The notes under the pieces were generated by a model that was not told where the DNA came from, ran no database searches, and saw nothing but the letters and a program-made list of their open reading frames with translations. Position numbers and translations under genes: made by a program. 64,000 nucleotides of DNA from an uncultured Kiritimatiellota bacterium (GTDB taxonomy: Bacteria; Verrucomicrobiota; Kiritimatiellia; RFP12; UBA1067): the NCBI GenBank assembly GCA_934635385.1, contig CAKTZI010000001.1:177166-241165 (forward strand). The letters are read 5' to 3'. This document shows positions 8,069 through 15,781 of the stretch, piece after piece. Numbering within the stretch: position 1 is the stretch's first letter; each line of letters opens with the position of its first letter.

Positions 8069-9673
8069 ATGGCGGGCGAATACCAGTTCTCACTCATCGA
8101 CGTCACGAAGCAGCAGGGCACGAAGACGATCCTGAAGGACGTCAACCTCTCCTTCTTCTACGGGGCGCACATCGGCGTCATCGGCGGCAACGGCGCGGGC
8201 AAGTCGTCGCTCCTGAAGATCCTCGCGGGCCTCGACACCGAGCTCATGGGCACGGTGCAGGTCGCGAAGGGCACGAAGGTCGGCTACCTCCCGCAGGAGC
8301 CGGTGCTGGACGACGAAAAAACCGTGCTGGAGACGGTGATGGAGGGCGTTGCCGACGCGCAGGCGATGGTGACGCGCTACGAGGATCTCTGCTGCGAGCT
8401 TGACGACCCGAAGGCGGCCGCCGAGATGGAGCGGCTGCAGACGATCATCGACGCGAACGACTACTGGAACCTCGAAAACCTCGTCGAGCGGCGCATGGCA
8501 GACCTGTGCTGTCCGGCGGGCGACAAGAAGGTTGGCGTCCTCTCCGGCGGCGAACGCCGCCGCGTCGCCATCGCGCGGCTTCTCCTGTCGAATCCCGACG
8601 TGCTGCTCCTCGACGAGCCGACGAACCACCTCGACGCCGAGACGACGTTCCGGCTGGAGGCGTACCTGAAGGAGTTCAAGGGCACGCTCATCGTCGTCAC
8701 GCACGACCGCTACTTCCTCTCGGACGTCACGGACTGGATCCTGGAGCTTGACCACGGCGTGTGCTATCCCTACAAGGGCAACTATGAGGAATGGCTCAAG
8801 CAGAAGGAGTCGATGCTCCAGCGCGAGGCGAAGGTCGAGAAGTCGCGCCAGAAGATGCTGGAGAACGAGCTCAAGTGGATCCAGACGAATCCGTCGGGCC
8901 GTCACGCGAAGGCGAAGGCGCGCGTCGAGCGCTACGAGGAGCTGCAGAAGCAGGAGGTCAACGTGCGCGAGGACGATCTCGTCATCCGCATTCCGCCGGG
9001 GCCGCGTCTCGGCAACCTCGTTGTGCGCGCCGAGCATGTCAAGATGGGCTTCGACGGACAGGTTCTCTACGACGACCTCAACTTTGACCTGCCGCGCGGC
9101 GGCATCGTCGGCGTGATCGGCGCGAACGGCGCGGGCAAGACGACGCTCTTCAAGCTCATCACGGGCCAGCTGAAGCCGCTCGCGGGCACGTTCACGGTCG
9201 GCGACACGGTGAAGCTCTCCTATGTCGACCAGACGCGGTCGGAGCTGAAGCCGGACGAGACGGTCTACGAGGCGATCACGGGCGGCGGCGAGTTCGTGAA
9301 GCTCGCGGGGACGACGCTCATGAACGGCCGCGCCTACTGCAGCCGCTTCAACTTCCGCGGGCCGGAGCAGCAGAAGAAGGTCGGTGTCCTCTCCGGCGGC
9401 GAGCGCAACCGTGTGCATCTCGCGAAGTTGCTCGCGGCGGGCGGCAACCTGCTGCTCCTCGACGAGCCGACGAACGACCTCGACGTCGCGACGTTGCGCT
9501 CGCTGGAGGAGGGCCTGCAGGAGTTCGGCGGCTGCGTGATGGTCGTCTCGCACGACCGCTGGTTCCTCGACCGCATCGCGACGCACATCCTCGCGTTTGA
9601 GGGCAAGGGCAAGACGACGTGGTTCGAGGGCTCGTATTCCGAGTACCACGAAATGCTTGCCAAGCGCAAGTGA
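8069..9673 (+). CDS. ettA: Energy-dependent translational throttle protein EttA (ABC-F)
   Basis: 534 residues with two ABC domains and no membrane part. Walker A motifs are GGNGAGKSS (39-47) and GANGAGKTT; both halves have LSGGE signatures and LLLDEPTN(H/D)LD Walker B blocks. Between them is the charged P-site tRNA-interaction linker (KVEKSRQKML, then SGRHAKAKARVERYEEL) characteristic of EttA. EttA binds the ribosomal E site and gates entry into elongation according to the ATP/ADP ratio. RBS: AGAAAGG upstream of 8069. Confidence 0.93.
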   Translation: MAGEYQFSLIDVTKQQGTKTILKDVNLSFFYGAHIGVIGGNGAGKSSLLKILAGLDTELMGTVQVAKGTKVGYLPQEPVLDDEKTVLETVMEGVADAQAMVTRYEDLCCELDDPKAAAEMERLQTIIDANDYWNLENLVERRMADLCCPAGDKKVGVLSGGERRRVAIARLLLSNPDVLLLDEPTNHLDAETTFRLEAYLKEFKGTLIVVTHDRYFLSDVTDWILELDHGVCYPYKGNYEEWLKQKESMLQREAKVEKSRQKMLENELKWIQTNPSGRHAKAKARVERYEELQKQEVNVREDDLVIRIPPGPRLGNLVVRAEHVKMGFDGQVLYDDLNFDLPRGGIVGVIGANGAGKTTLFKLITGQLKPLAGTFTVGDTVKLSYVDQTRSELKPDETVYEAITGGGEFVKLAGTTLMNGRAYCSRFNFRGPEQQKKVGVLSGGERNRVHLAKLLAAGGNLLLLDEPTNDLDVATLRSLEEGLQEFGGCVMVVSHDRWFLDRIATHILAFEGKGKTTWFEGSYSEYHEMLAKRK

Positions 9674-10440
9674 ACGACTGGGACGCCATGCAACGCCCGC
9701 CCGTCCGTGACGATCACATCCTCGAAATCCGGGACTTGAAGGTCTGGTTCCCGGTGAAGAAGGGGGTCTTCGCCCGGACGGTCGGCTACGTGAAGGCCGT
9801 GGACGGCGTGTCCTTCGACCTGAAGCGAGGCGAAACGCTCGGCATTGTCGGCGAGTCGGGCAGCGGCAAGACGACGGTCGCGCGCGTCGTCGCGGGCCTC
9901 CAGAAGGCGACGTCCGGCGACATGCGTCTGCGGGGCCGCGTCTCGATGGTCTTTCAGGATCCGCTCGGCTCGCTGAACCCTCGCTTGACGACACGCGCGA
10001 CGATTGGCGAAGTGCTGCGCGTGAACCGTCCGAACGATTTCTCGGTGACGGAACTTCTGGAGATGGTGGGCTTGGACGCGGGCGCGCTGGATCGCTATCC
10101 GCATGAGTTCTCCGGCGGACAGCGCCAGCGCATCTGCATCGCCCGCGCGCTTGCGTCGCGCCCGGAGCTCCTCATCTGCGACGAGGCGGTGAGCGCGCTC
10201 GACATCTCCATCCGCGCGACGGTGCTGGACGTGCTGGACGCGCTCAAGCGGCGACTCTCGCTGTCGCTTCTCTTCATCACGCACGACCTCGGTGTCGTGC
10301 AGCATGTCGCAGACCGCATCCTTGTGATGCATCGCGGCAAAGTCGTCGAAGTCGGTTCGACGGACGCGGTGCTGGCAACGCCTCAGGCGGACTACACACG
10401 CGCGCTCATTGCCGCCGTGCCGCGCATCGACCCGGATTGA
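9670..10440 (+). CDS. Oligopeptide/nickel ABC transporter ATPase (OppF/DppF-like)
   Basis: 256 residues. It has Walker A GESGSGKTT, signature SGGQRQR, Walker B LLICDEAVSALD and switch His in FITHDLGVVQHVADR. The start region KVWFPVKKGVFARTVGYVKAVDGVSF is typical of OppF. A GTG at 9670 overlaps the ettA stop as GTGA (ATG 9688 is the alternative). No permease or binding-protein gene is in the window, so this is either an orphan ATPase or the end of a dispersed system. Its last bases overlap the truncated metK read from the other strand. Confidence 0.85.
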   Translation: MNDWDAMQRPPVRDDHILEIRDLKVWFPVKKGVFARTVGYVKAVDGVSFDLKRGETLGIVGESGSGKTTVARVVAGLQKATSGDMRLRGRVSMVFQDPLGSLNPRLTTRATIGEVLRVNRPNDFSVTELLEMVGLDAGALDRYPHEFSGGQRQRICIARALASRPELLICDEAVSALDISIRATVLDVLDALKRRLSLSLLFITHDLGVVQHVADRILVMHRGKVVEVGSTDAVLATPQADYTRALIAAVPRIDPD

Positions 10441-10939
10441 CGAGGTTCCCGTTGAAATATCCGTCCCGTACGCATTGCGGGCGGTTGATCTCCGCAAGGC
10501 GCAGGTCGGAGACGATGGAGTCGATGGAAAACCAGTCTTCCGCCGGAAGCGCGGACGGGGGAATCGGACGCGCCAGCCCCAGCGAGTCGATCCGCTCCGC
10601 CTCGCGGTAGGCAGGGGCGGCGTCCGACAGCGGCTCCAGACACACGTTCTGGATGACCTTCAGCTTTTCGGGCGCGGGAATCCAAAGGCCGCCATATCCG
10701 GCGTCCTGATAGACGCGGCGGGCGAGGGTCTCGATCTCGTCCGGCGAAACACAGCAGGCGGCTTTCCCGGCGGCGATGCGCCCGTCGACAAACACGTGGT
10801 CGGTATGGACGGCGCACTCGACGCCCACAAGCGCGTCCGGGTCGCGCTTCACGGCGAGCGTGACGATTGATTCGACGATGGCATCCGCGAGTCGGTCGGG
10901 ATGTCCGGGCGAGACATATTCGGCAATATGCGATTTCAT
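10406..10939 (-). pseudogene. metK: Truncated S-adenosylmethionine synthetase
   Basis: The N-terminal 100 residues match methionine adenosyltransferase: YVSPGHPDRLADAIVESIV contains the ATP-binding GHPD motif, followed by RDPDALVGVECAVHTDHVFV and a GEI-like VDGRIAAG. Real enzymes are about 385-400 residues; this frame stops after 177 and lacks the GAGDQG and C-terminal catalytic parts. The tail (after ERIDSLG) does not resemble the family and overlaps the end of the convergent ABC gene. It is the last gene of the minus-strand locus behind the SAM-riboswitch-like leader, which fits its identity. Confidence 0.75.
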
Positions 10940-11050
10940 TTTTCTAACTCCGTATTGTTTTGACAGGATTTACAGGATGATCAGGATTGGCACGGGAGGG
11001 CCGCGCTTGTCGCGGCCGGGATTTGAAAGAGCCTCTCATGTCAATCCTGT
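10940..11050. repeat. Spacer with 9-bp inverted arms and a GC hairpin
   Basis: GACAGGATT (10962-10970) and AATCCTGTC (11043-11051) are inverted. Between them is a hairpin GGCCGCG-cttgt-CGCGGCC (10999-11017) and a run of aggatt-type words. Probably a dispersed spacer repeat with terminator-like character; no coding signal. Confidence 0.5.
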
Positions 11051-12084
11051 CTAAAGTAGGCTCACGAACTTCTCGGCAAGGGACGCAAGGTCGCGCTTGG
11101 TGTCTGGGCCTGCCTCGACAAGCCCGACGAAGAGGCGCATCCCCGCCGCGCGAAACTGGGCGGCAAGCGCCGCGTCTGGCGTTCCGTGAATCCGTCCGTG
11201 ATGATGACGGCGGCACGTGGCCGCTTTCGGGGCGGCAAGTCGAGGACGTGCCGCAGCACGCAGTCGATGTCCGTTCCGCCCGTCGAGTCAAACCGATGCG
11301 CCGCTAGGTCGTGAACGTCCGCCGCACGCACGACCGTCGAGAAGACATGGACGCGGCACCGTCCTCGCCGCAGGTGCGGTTTCGCTTTCGCGACGCCCTC
11401 GCCGATGATGACGGCGGCTCGATCCGGCGAGACGGCCAGGCGTTCGGCGATCATCACGCGGAGACGGCGGACGGGATCGTCGATGCGCATGAGCCGGACG
11501 AGCGGATCGCCTTCGTCCCGCATCGAAAGCTCCCACGCCGTCTTGCAGATTGCCGTCAGCTCGGCTGCGTTCAGCGTGCGCCGGGCGCGGTCGGCAAGCG
11601 CGGCGTCGAGTGGCTCCGAGCCGAGATAGAGCGCATCGCCATCCGACAGCTCGTCGTCCGTCGGCGGCGGATTCATGGCGGCCCAGCGGTAGACGAGGTG
11701 CGCGAGAGGACGGCCCTGCACACGGCGTTCGTAGACGATGGGGAAGAGCTTGTTCTGAAGTTCCGGCCGTGTGCGGCTGATCTCGTCGATGAAGACGACC
11801 TCGGCATCCCAGATGCTCTCAGGCGAGGCGAGATAGTCGAGTTTCGTGCGCGAGGCGTCCGGCATCGGCACGCCCACGAGGTCATCGTAGTTGATGAGAC
11901 TCGCGTTGTAGGCGCGGAACGCCAGGCCCAATGCCTCCGCGAGGCGCTCCAGCACGAAGCTTTTCGCGCAGCCGTGCGCCCCGACGAGTAGAAGCGGCTC
12001 CTCGGACAGGAGCGCGGCGAGGAGAACCGACTCCATCTTCTTCCACCCGTAGAGCCCCAGCGGCTCCGTAATCAGCGATTTCAT
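11051..12084 (-). pseudogene. MoxR AAA ATPase fused to half a VWA domain, frameshifted
   Basis: Residues 1-240 are a MoxR-type AAA+ ATPase: Walker A-like VGAHGCAKS, Walker B VVFIDEISR, sensor AAMNPPPTDDELSD. Without a break it continues into the second half of a VWA domain (VHVFSTVVRA, FDSTGGTDIDCVLRHV, RAAVIITDG); the metal-binding DxSxS start of a VWA domain is missing, so an internal deletion has joined two neighbouring genes. Near 11180 a one-base shift is needed to recover the conserved tail AQFRAAGMRLFVGLVE and EKFVSLL, ending at TAG 11051-11053. Without it the frame ends at 11062 with a nonsense tail. RBS AAAGGAACT precedes the ATG. Confidence 0.7.
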
Positions 12085-12129
12085 GTTCAGTTCCTTTCAG
12101 TGACGGGACAATCCGAGGCCGAATGTTCC

Positions 12130-12171
12130 AAAACAAAACGGCCGACGTTTCTGCTTGAGAACATCGGCCGT
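12130..12171 (-). terminator. Intrinsic terminator of leader RNA 1
   Basis: On the minus strand an 8-bp stem ACGGCCGA/TCGGCCGT (12171-12164 with 12146-12139) is followed by TTTTGTTTT. It lies between the aptamer-like part and the MoxR start codon, the usual place for an attenuator. Confidence 0.8.
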
Positions 12172-12303
12172 CCATTCTTCAATGCTTTCCTCACACCTGT
12201 GAGGCACATCCGGAATCTTTCCGCTCCACCGTGGCCTTCGTTTGATCTGGCTCGGTTGGCGCGACACGCCTTGCTGCGCATCGCCTCTTGATGTCTCAAT
12301 TGG
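12130..12303 (-). promoter_or_regulatory. Structured leader RNA 1, SAM-I/SAM-IV-clan-like riboswitch (candidate)
   Basis: Read leftward: P1 ACATC (12294-12290) closes with GATGT (12210-12206). Inside are AAGAGGC, a P2 arm (GGCG/CGCC), GCCAACC, a P3 arm (ACCG/CGGT) and ACGGTGG, then a hairpin CGGAA-aga-TTCCG. After P1 come a hairpin CCTCAC/GTGAGG and the terminator. The order AAGAG ... AACC ... GGTG between P1 strands follows the S-box core. The downstream locus ends in metK, a classic SAM-riboswitch target. The fold is hand-drawn. Confidence 0.55.
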
Positions 12304-12308
12304 CGCGT

Positions 12309-12338
12309 AGTGTATCATATTGTTTTCTTCGGCCGCAA
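12309..12338 (-). promoter_or_regulatory. Promoter of leader RNA 1
   Basis: On the minus strand TTGCGG (12338-12333) and TACACT (12314-12309) are 18 bp apart, with C-runs before the -35 and CTACGC at the -10. The same layout occurs before leader RNA 2 and the tRNA operon. Confidence 0.65.
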
Positions 12339-12346
12339 GGGGGGCA

Positions 12347-12375
12347 TTGACGCCATGGACATAATCGTGTACAAT
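12347..12375 (+). promoter_or_regulatory. Promoter of the Phd/ParE module
   Basis: TTGACG (12347-12352), 17-bp spacer, TACAAT (12370-12375). It is divergent from, and directly abuts, the promoter of leader RNA 1. The antitoxin ATG is 34 bp downstream after AGAGAGGA. Confidence 0.7.
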
Positions 12376-12409
12376 ACCCGCCATCAAAACACACTAGAGA
12401 GGATTTCGT

Positions 12410-12766
12410 ATGCCCATCGTCAAAGAACGCCCCGCAGCACGCCGGAAACGCAACCGCCTGATTCCGTCCATGTCCGAGAACGTCATTTCCTTCTCGGAAT
12501 GCCGCAACCATCTCGCGGAATGCTTCAAGCGCGTCAGCGAACCCAACAAGATCCTGTTCGTGACGCAGAACGGACGCCCGACCACCTTCCTCGCCAACGT
12601 CCGCGACTGGGACGCCTTCGTCGAGTTTTGCGAGCAGCGAGAAATGCGAGAAGACCTCGCCGCGGCCGAAGCCGAACTTGACGCCGGGCGCGGCATCCCG
12701 CATGAACAGATCAAACGCGAGATTTCTGAAGAAGTCGAAACGATGTTCGGGGAACTTGGAATATGA
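12410..12766 (+). CDS. Phd/YefM-family antitoxin
   Basis: 118 residues. NVISFSECRNHLAECFKRV (25-43) and ILFVTQNGRPTTFLANV (48-64) form the Phd/YefM DNA-binding fold; the acidic C-terminal helix would wrap the toxin. It is about 24 residues longer at the N-terminus than usual (basic VKERPAARRKRNR). Its stop overlaps the toxin start (ATGA). Such antitoxins normally repress their own promoter with the toxin as co-repressor. Confidence 0.85.
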   Translation: MPIVKERPAARRKRNRLIPSMSENVISFSECRNHLAECFKRVSEPNKILFVTQNGRPTTFLANVRDWDAFVEFCEQREMREDLAAAEAELDAGRGIPHEQIKREISEEVETMFGELGI

Positions 12767-13059
12767 TCCGCTGGTCGCCACGCGGCAAGAAACGCCTTTT
12801 GGACTGCGCCCGCTACATTGCGGTGGAAAGTCAAGATCGCGCGACAACCTTCAATTGGCTTGAGGACGCCTACGCGGAGGTCGAGCCGTTGGATGACTTC
12901 CCGCTTTCCGGACGTGTCGTCCCGGAATTCGGGCGCGAGGACATCCGCGAAGTCTTTCATGGCGACTATCGCATCATCTATCGCGTGAAGCGCCAGCAGG
13001 TCGAGATCATATCCGTCCGTCACGGACACTTTCTTCTCCGCTCCATTCATTCGCTGTAA
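12763..13059 (+). CDS. ParE/RelE-family toxin
   Basis: 98 residues with the ParE/RelE layout: two helices, ARYIAVESQDRATTFNWLEDAY, then FPLSGRVVPEFGREDIREVF and YRIIYRVKRQQVEIISVRHG, the end of the beta-sheet. The combination of 'FPLSGR.VPE' and 'REVF..YRIIYRV' is typical of ParE, which poisons gyrase, rather than RelE. It follows a Phd antitoxin with an ATGA overlap. Confidence 0.88.
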   Translation: MIRWSPRGKKRLLDCARYIAVESQDRATTFNWLEDAYAEVEPLDDFPLSGRVVPEFGREDIREVFHGDYRIIYRVKRQQVEIISVRHGHFLLRSIHSL

Positions 13060-13096
13060 GGTTTGAAGAACCGTCACAAACAGACTCGGCAGGGTC

Positions 13097-13438
13097 TTAC
13101 TTGTCGCATGCCTCAATCTGACGCTGGTAGAACGATGACGTGGGCGAATTGCCAGGAGAAGTCGCAAGAAGATATTCCCAATCCTCCTTTGTCATATCAA
13201 TAAATTCAATTTTCTCGCAGAGAGAAATAAATTCATCAGCTGCAATATCATCATGCATTGATGTGTAAAAACTCGCCTCAAGAGACTCCTTTGCACCATC
13301 TGGCGCATTCTCATAGATTGTTTTCCAATACTCGTTCTTCGCGAACGCGTCGAGGGCATCTTGGAACATTTCAATTCGTGCTTTCATTGTTGATATTTCG
13401 TTGCTTGATGTTTTCATTGTCGTTTGAGCTGACGGCAT
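13097..13438 (-). CDS. Small acidic protein, unknown
   Basis: 113 residues, acidic and helical (KARIEMFQDALDAFAKNEYW, then DEFISLCEKIEFIDMTKED). The base composition is visibly more AT-rich than its neighbours, suggesting transfer. Its ATG lies six bases after the stop of the upstream cysteine-rich gene, so the two are probably coupled. No family recognised; an immunity or antitoxin-like partner is one possibility, unsupported. Confidence 0.55.
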   Translation of the reverse strand: MPSAQTTMKTSSNEISTMKARIEMFQDALDAFAKNEYWKTIYENAPDGAKESLEASFYTSMHDDIAADEFISLCEKIEFIDMTKEDWEYLLATSPGNSPTSSFYQRQIEACDK

Positions 13439-13444
13439 TTTTCG

Positions 13445-13795
13445 TCAAGTGTCCACTTCTGGGAAAGGGCCGTTTCCTTGTCGATGACAGGCTGCGATGC
13501 AGACCGCGTGCGGATTCCCCGTCAGCTTGCGGTCGCACGCGATTTCCCATGCAAGATTCACCTTCCGTTTGCGCAGCGTGTCAGTCACCTCACAGAAGTC
13601 AGGACATTCGTCTGGCGAATCTTTTGACATGTAGTGCCACATTGACCACGTGCCCTTGTTCCTGCCGCTCAGACATCTGCATCGGACATAACTTGTAGAA
13701 CTCTCAACCCATAGCCACTCGGCAAGAACGCATCGGATGCATTTCATGGAAGTGCAGTTGTTGCCAGGACATTCCTTCCCTTCGCGCAAGAGCAT
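13445..13795 (-). CDS. Cysteine-rich small protein, unknown
   Basis: 116 residues from an ATG at 13795. Cysteine pairs CPGNNC, CIRC, CRC and CPDFC suggest metal binding or disulphides. It is the first gene after leader RNA 2 and its terminator, so it should be under that element. The start is uncertain because there is no strong Shine-Dalgarno, and a competing frame with AAGGGAAGGA plus ATG encodes only 22 residues. Function unknown. Confidence 0.45.
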   Translation of the reverse strand: MLLREGKECPGNNCTSMKCIRCVLAEWLWVESSTSYVRCRCLSGRNKGTWSMWHYMSKDSPDECPDFCEVTDTLRKRKVNLAWEIACDRKLTGNPHAVCIAACHRQGNGPFPEVDT

Positions 13796-13815
13796 CAAGA
13801 GGGGACGATTCCCCG

Positions 13816-13855
13816 CAACAAAAATCGCCCGCCGACTTTGCTCAAGACGACGGGC
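13816..13855 (-). terminator. Intrinsic terminator of leader RNA 2
   Basis: Minus-strand stem GCCCGTCG/CGGCGGGC (13855-13848 with 13834-13827, one G-T pair) followed by GATTTTTGTT. It occupies the same place as the terminator of leader RNA 1 although the stem sequence differs. Confidence 0.75.
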
Positions 13856-13976
13856 AACTTCCCTGGAACTGTTTTTCCGATCCTCTCGGACACATCTCGG
13901 ACTTCTCCGATACCACCGTGGCGTTCCTCTCGGTTGGCGCTCCCGCTTCTGCAAGAGCCTCTGGATGTCTTGAACG
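13816..13976 (-). promoter_or_regulatory. Structured leader RNA 2, second SAM-I/SAM-IV-clan-like candidate
   Basis: Homologous to leader RNA 1. P1 ACATC (13968-13964) pairs with GATGT (13896-13892). AGAGGC, GCCAACCGAG and GCCACGGTGG are kept, and the two hairpins keep their positions but change sequence on both sides: TCGGA-gaag-TCCGA inside P1 and TCCGA-gagga-TCGGA after it. Such compensatory change argues for a conserved RNA structure. Downstream genes are not recognisably linked to methionine. Confidence 0.55.
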
Positions 13977-13982
13977 GCGCGT

Positions 13983-14012
13983 AGTGTATCATATTGTTGG
14001 CTGTGACCGCAA
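13983..14012 (-). promoter_or_regulatory. Promoter of leader RNA 2
   Basis: TTGCGG (14012-14007), 18-bp spacer, TACACT (13988-13983), preceded by a long C-run. From the -10 to the transcript start it is identical to the promoter of leader RNA 1. Confidence 0.65.
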
Positions 14013-14042
14013 GGGGGGGGGGCATTGACGAGAAACCTAGGG

Positions 14043-14629
14043 CTTCAGCATGAAAAGATGATATTCTCTCTGCGCGACAGTCGGCGCGTCGGAGCGGGAA
14101 GCTGCTCGCTCGGTCTCGTCGCTCAGGTTTGCGCTTCTCGTCGAAGACAATCGGCCGGCTTCAGCCTGCCGTGCCTCGGCGAGACCACGGGCTGCGGGCG
14201 AGGCCTCTCCGACGCCGGCAAACCCTCGCTCCTCACTCGCGCCACTTCCCGCCCCTCCGCGCGATGCCGCACCTTCGGCTTTTGTCACGCAGAAACGCGG
14301 AGGTCGCAGAGATTTTCCATGCAGACTGACAGGCGCACATGGTGGCGAAGCGGCGGCGCAAGCCGCCCGTGGCCCGGAGGAGCCGACAGTCGCACAAGAG
14401 GAGCGGAGGGATCGCCTGTCGCCTCGGTTTTCTCGCTTGCGGAAGTGTATTCTGCCGAGGGGAATGGGTAGGTCCTTCGGACATTGCTTCGCAATCGGTC
14501 ACGTTTGATTGACTGACGTGTGGCGACAGTTGCGACTCCCGGAGCGACGGTTTGGGCGACTGTCGGGCCGATGGGCCAAAAATGCGATGGACTGTCGCGC
14601 AGGGGGCGGATCATCTTTTCATGCTGAAG
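14043..14629. mobile_element. MITE-like element, copy 1
   Basis: Perfect 20-bp terminal inverted repeats (14043-14062 and 14610-14629) with a second inverted pair 7 bp inside each (CTGCGCGACAGTC at 14070-14082 against 14590-14602). No transposase. The inside holds a core with its own inverted ends (CGACAGTCG, 14075-14083 / 14557-14565) and a GGCGGC-gcaa-GCCGCC hairpin (14350-14365). A diverged copy of the core lies inverted at 63,191-63,593. Open frames inside are an artefact of the repeat. Confidence 0.65.
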
Positions 14630-14661
14630 TCATAGACGAAAAAACGAAACACCATGAGAGA

Positions 14662-14707
14662 TGGTCGGACCGACGAGATTTGAACTCGTGACCTTTTGCA
14701 CCCCAAG
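14662..14707. repeat. attL (3' fragment of tRNA-Pro)
   Basis: 46 bp identical to the 3' half of the tRNA-Pro(GGG) gene at the right end, on the minus strand. Identity stops sharply after CCCCAAG, in the anticodon loop. Confidence 0.92.
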
Positions 14708-14808
14708 GCGGTGGTATGCGGCTTGTTGGGGCGGCGTTTGCCGCCGTTCGCCTTGTTTCAAAGGCTTTCGGCTCTCCCCGCACCTGCGGAGACGGACCCC
14801 GACCGCAT

Positions 14809-14817
14809 GTGCCCTAA
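14809..14817 (+). promoter_or_regulatory. Possible integrase arm site (left)
   Basis: GTGCCCTAA about 100 bp inside attL. The same nonamer occurs twice in tandem just inside attR (55560 and 55570). Arm-type sites at both ends are expected for lambda-class integrases. Confidence 0.5.
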
Positions 14818-14846
14818 CGAACACACTAAGGACTTTTCAGCCGCGA

Positions 14847-14924
14847 ATTATACCACATCCGCCGCCGTCCGTGGGAAAATGCAGTTTTCCCCATTGACAG
14901 GTTTTGGCCAACCTATGCTATAAT
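14847..14924. promoter_or_regulatory. Divergent promoter/operator element, copy A (hicBA)
   Basis: Contains a leftward -10 (ATTATA, 14847-14852), a 19-bp palindrome GGGAAAA-tgcag-TTTTCCC (14873-14891) and a rightward promoter TTGACA (14894-14899)-19-TATAAT (14919-14924). The palindrome abuts the -35, a natural repressor site. The block 14847-14880 recurs identically or nearly so at 16879 and 17521. Confidence 0.65.
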
Positions 14925-14983
14925 ACGCGCCGTTGACCCCTCACAGGGCCGGCGGAAGACAGGAAAGACAGGAGGAAAAGACA

Positions 14984-15217
14984 ATGGCAGAATTCTTCAA
15001 CAGACAGGACTTTCGGATCGTCATCCACGAGGCCGAGGAGGGTGGCTACTGGGGCGAAGTCCCCGCGATGCCCGGCTGCGTGTCAGAGGGCGAGACCGTC
15101 GAGGAATGCAGGGCGAACGTCGTGGAGGCCGCGCGCGGATGCCTGAAGGCCTATCTCGGCATGGTCATTGAGCGGCTTTCGTCCGCCCGCGCCCATCGGG
15201 AGGTCGTGTTCGCATGA
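14984..15217 (+). CDS. hicB: HicB-family antitoxin
   Basis: 77 residues with the HicB partial RNase H fold: FRIVIHEAEEGGYWGEVPAMPGC (10-32) then GETVEECRANVVEAARGCL. It has no added DNA-binding domain. RBS GGAGG; the 24 bases around its start are identical to those of the cassette gene at 15782. It neutralises HicA, whose gene overlaps by ATGA. The order hicB-hicA is the reverse of the commonest one. Confidence 0.9.
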   Translation: MAEFFNRQDFRIVIHEAEEGGYWGEVPAMPGCVSEGETVEECRANVVEAARGCLKAYLGMVIERLSSARAHREVVFA

Positions 15218-15420
15218 AGCCGCTGACGCCAAGGGAAGTCGAGCAGTACCTGAAGGCCGCCGGCTATGTGTACGACCACACGGAGGGAAGCCACTTCATC
15301 TGGAAGAACCGGGTCACGGGCCATTCCGTGCCGGTTCCACATCACGGAAACAAGCCGCTGAAGCAGGGGACGCTCAATGGAATCTTCAACGCTTGCGGAA
15401 TAGAAAAGCCAAAAAGGTAA
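15214..15420 (+). CDS. hicA: HicA-family mRNA interferase toxin
   Basis: 68 residues with the dsRBD-like HicA fold: LTPREVEQYLKAAGYVYDHTE, the catalytic His in GSHFIWKN, VPVPHHGNKPLKQGTL and the final helix. HicA cleaves mRNA and tmRNA. Coupled to hicB by an ATGA overlap. Confidence 0.9.
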   Translation: MKPLTPREVEQYLKAAGYVYDHTEGSHFIWKNRVTGHSVPVPHHGNKPLKQGTLNGIFNACGIEKPKR

Positions 15421-15430
15421 GAGGCTGACA

Positions 15431-15736
15431 ATGGCGACAAGAAAACAGATAGCAAAAGGACGGTCCAGGTGCGAGGTGGTGAAGCGATACGCCGAACTCG
15501 CCAAAGAGGCCGAAGCAAAGAAGACGAACGAGGCTTGCGCCAAGTTTCTCGTCACCGCATTTGAGGCGGGAAACGTTTCGACAGTATTAAACGCATTAGC
15601 GCACGTGTATCGGATCAAGGGCTGGAACGCTTATGCCGATTGGTTTGAAGCAACCGCAAAGTTTGTTGTAGAGGTTGCCTCGCCGAAGACGTCACGGCGG
15701 ACGCGCGGGGCAAAACCCCAACGGGCGATGGCGTGA
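15431..15736 (+). CDS. Antidote-like protein downstream of hicBA
   Basis: 101 residues. The middle FLVTAFEAGNVSTVLNALAH recalls the start of the small HTH 'addiction module antidote' family (pattern YL..AL..GDP......L..VAR..G) and aligns by eye with the antitoxin at 17966. Its C-terminus, SRRTRGAKPQRAMA, and stop codon come from a 60-bp repeat also used by the 17966 gene. Role unknown; possibly a leftover antitoxin from another module. Confidence 0.6.
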   Translation: MATRKQIAKGRSRCEVVKRYAELAKEAEAKKTNEACAKFLVTAFEAGNVSTVLNALAHVYRIKGWNAYADWFEATAKFVVEVASPKTSRRTRGAKPQRAMA

Positions 15737-15750
15737 CGCGCGGCGGTCGG
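15691..15750 (+). repeat. 60-bp cassette junction repeat, copy 1
   Basis: Matches 18370-18429 at 55 of 60 positions. It has inverted ends GTCACG (15691-15696) and CGTGAC (15732-15737) and a GGGG-caaaa-CCCC hairpin, and it supplies the C-terminal tail and TGA of the gene it follows. Confidence 0.75.
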
Positions 15751-15781
15751 TTCAAGGAACAGAAGACAGGAGGAAAAGACA

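Noticed and set aside
14025..14471. 148-codon plus-strand frame, and a similar 106-codon frame at 63285-63605 (minus)
   Set aside because: Both are translations of the two copies of the MITE-like repeat. Similarity between them reflects repeat DNA, and there is no RBS or domain.
14630..14824. 64-codon minus-strand frame across attL
   Set aside because: It includes QKVTSSNLVGPT, the known translation of a tRNA 3' end, so it is an artefact of the attachment site.
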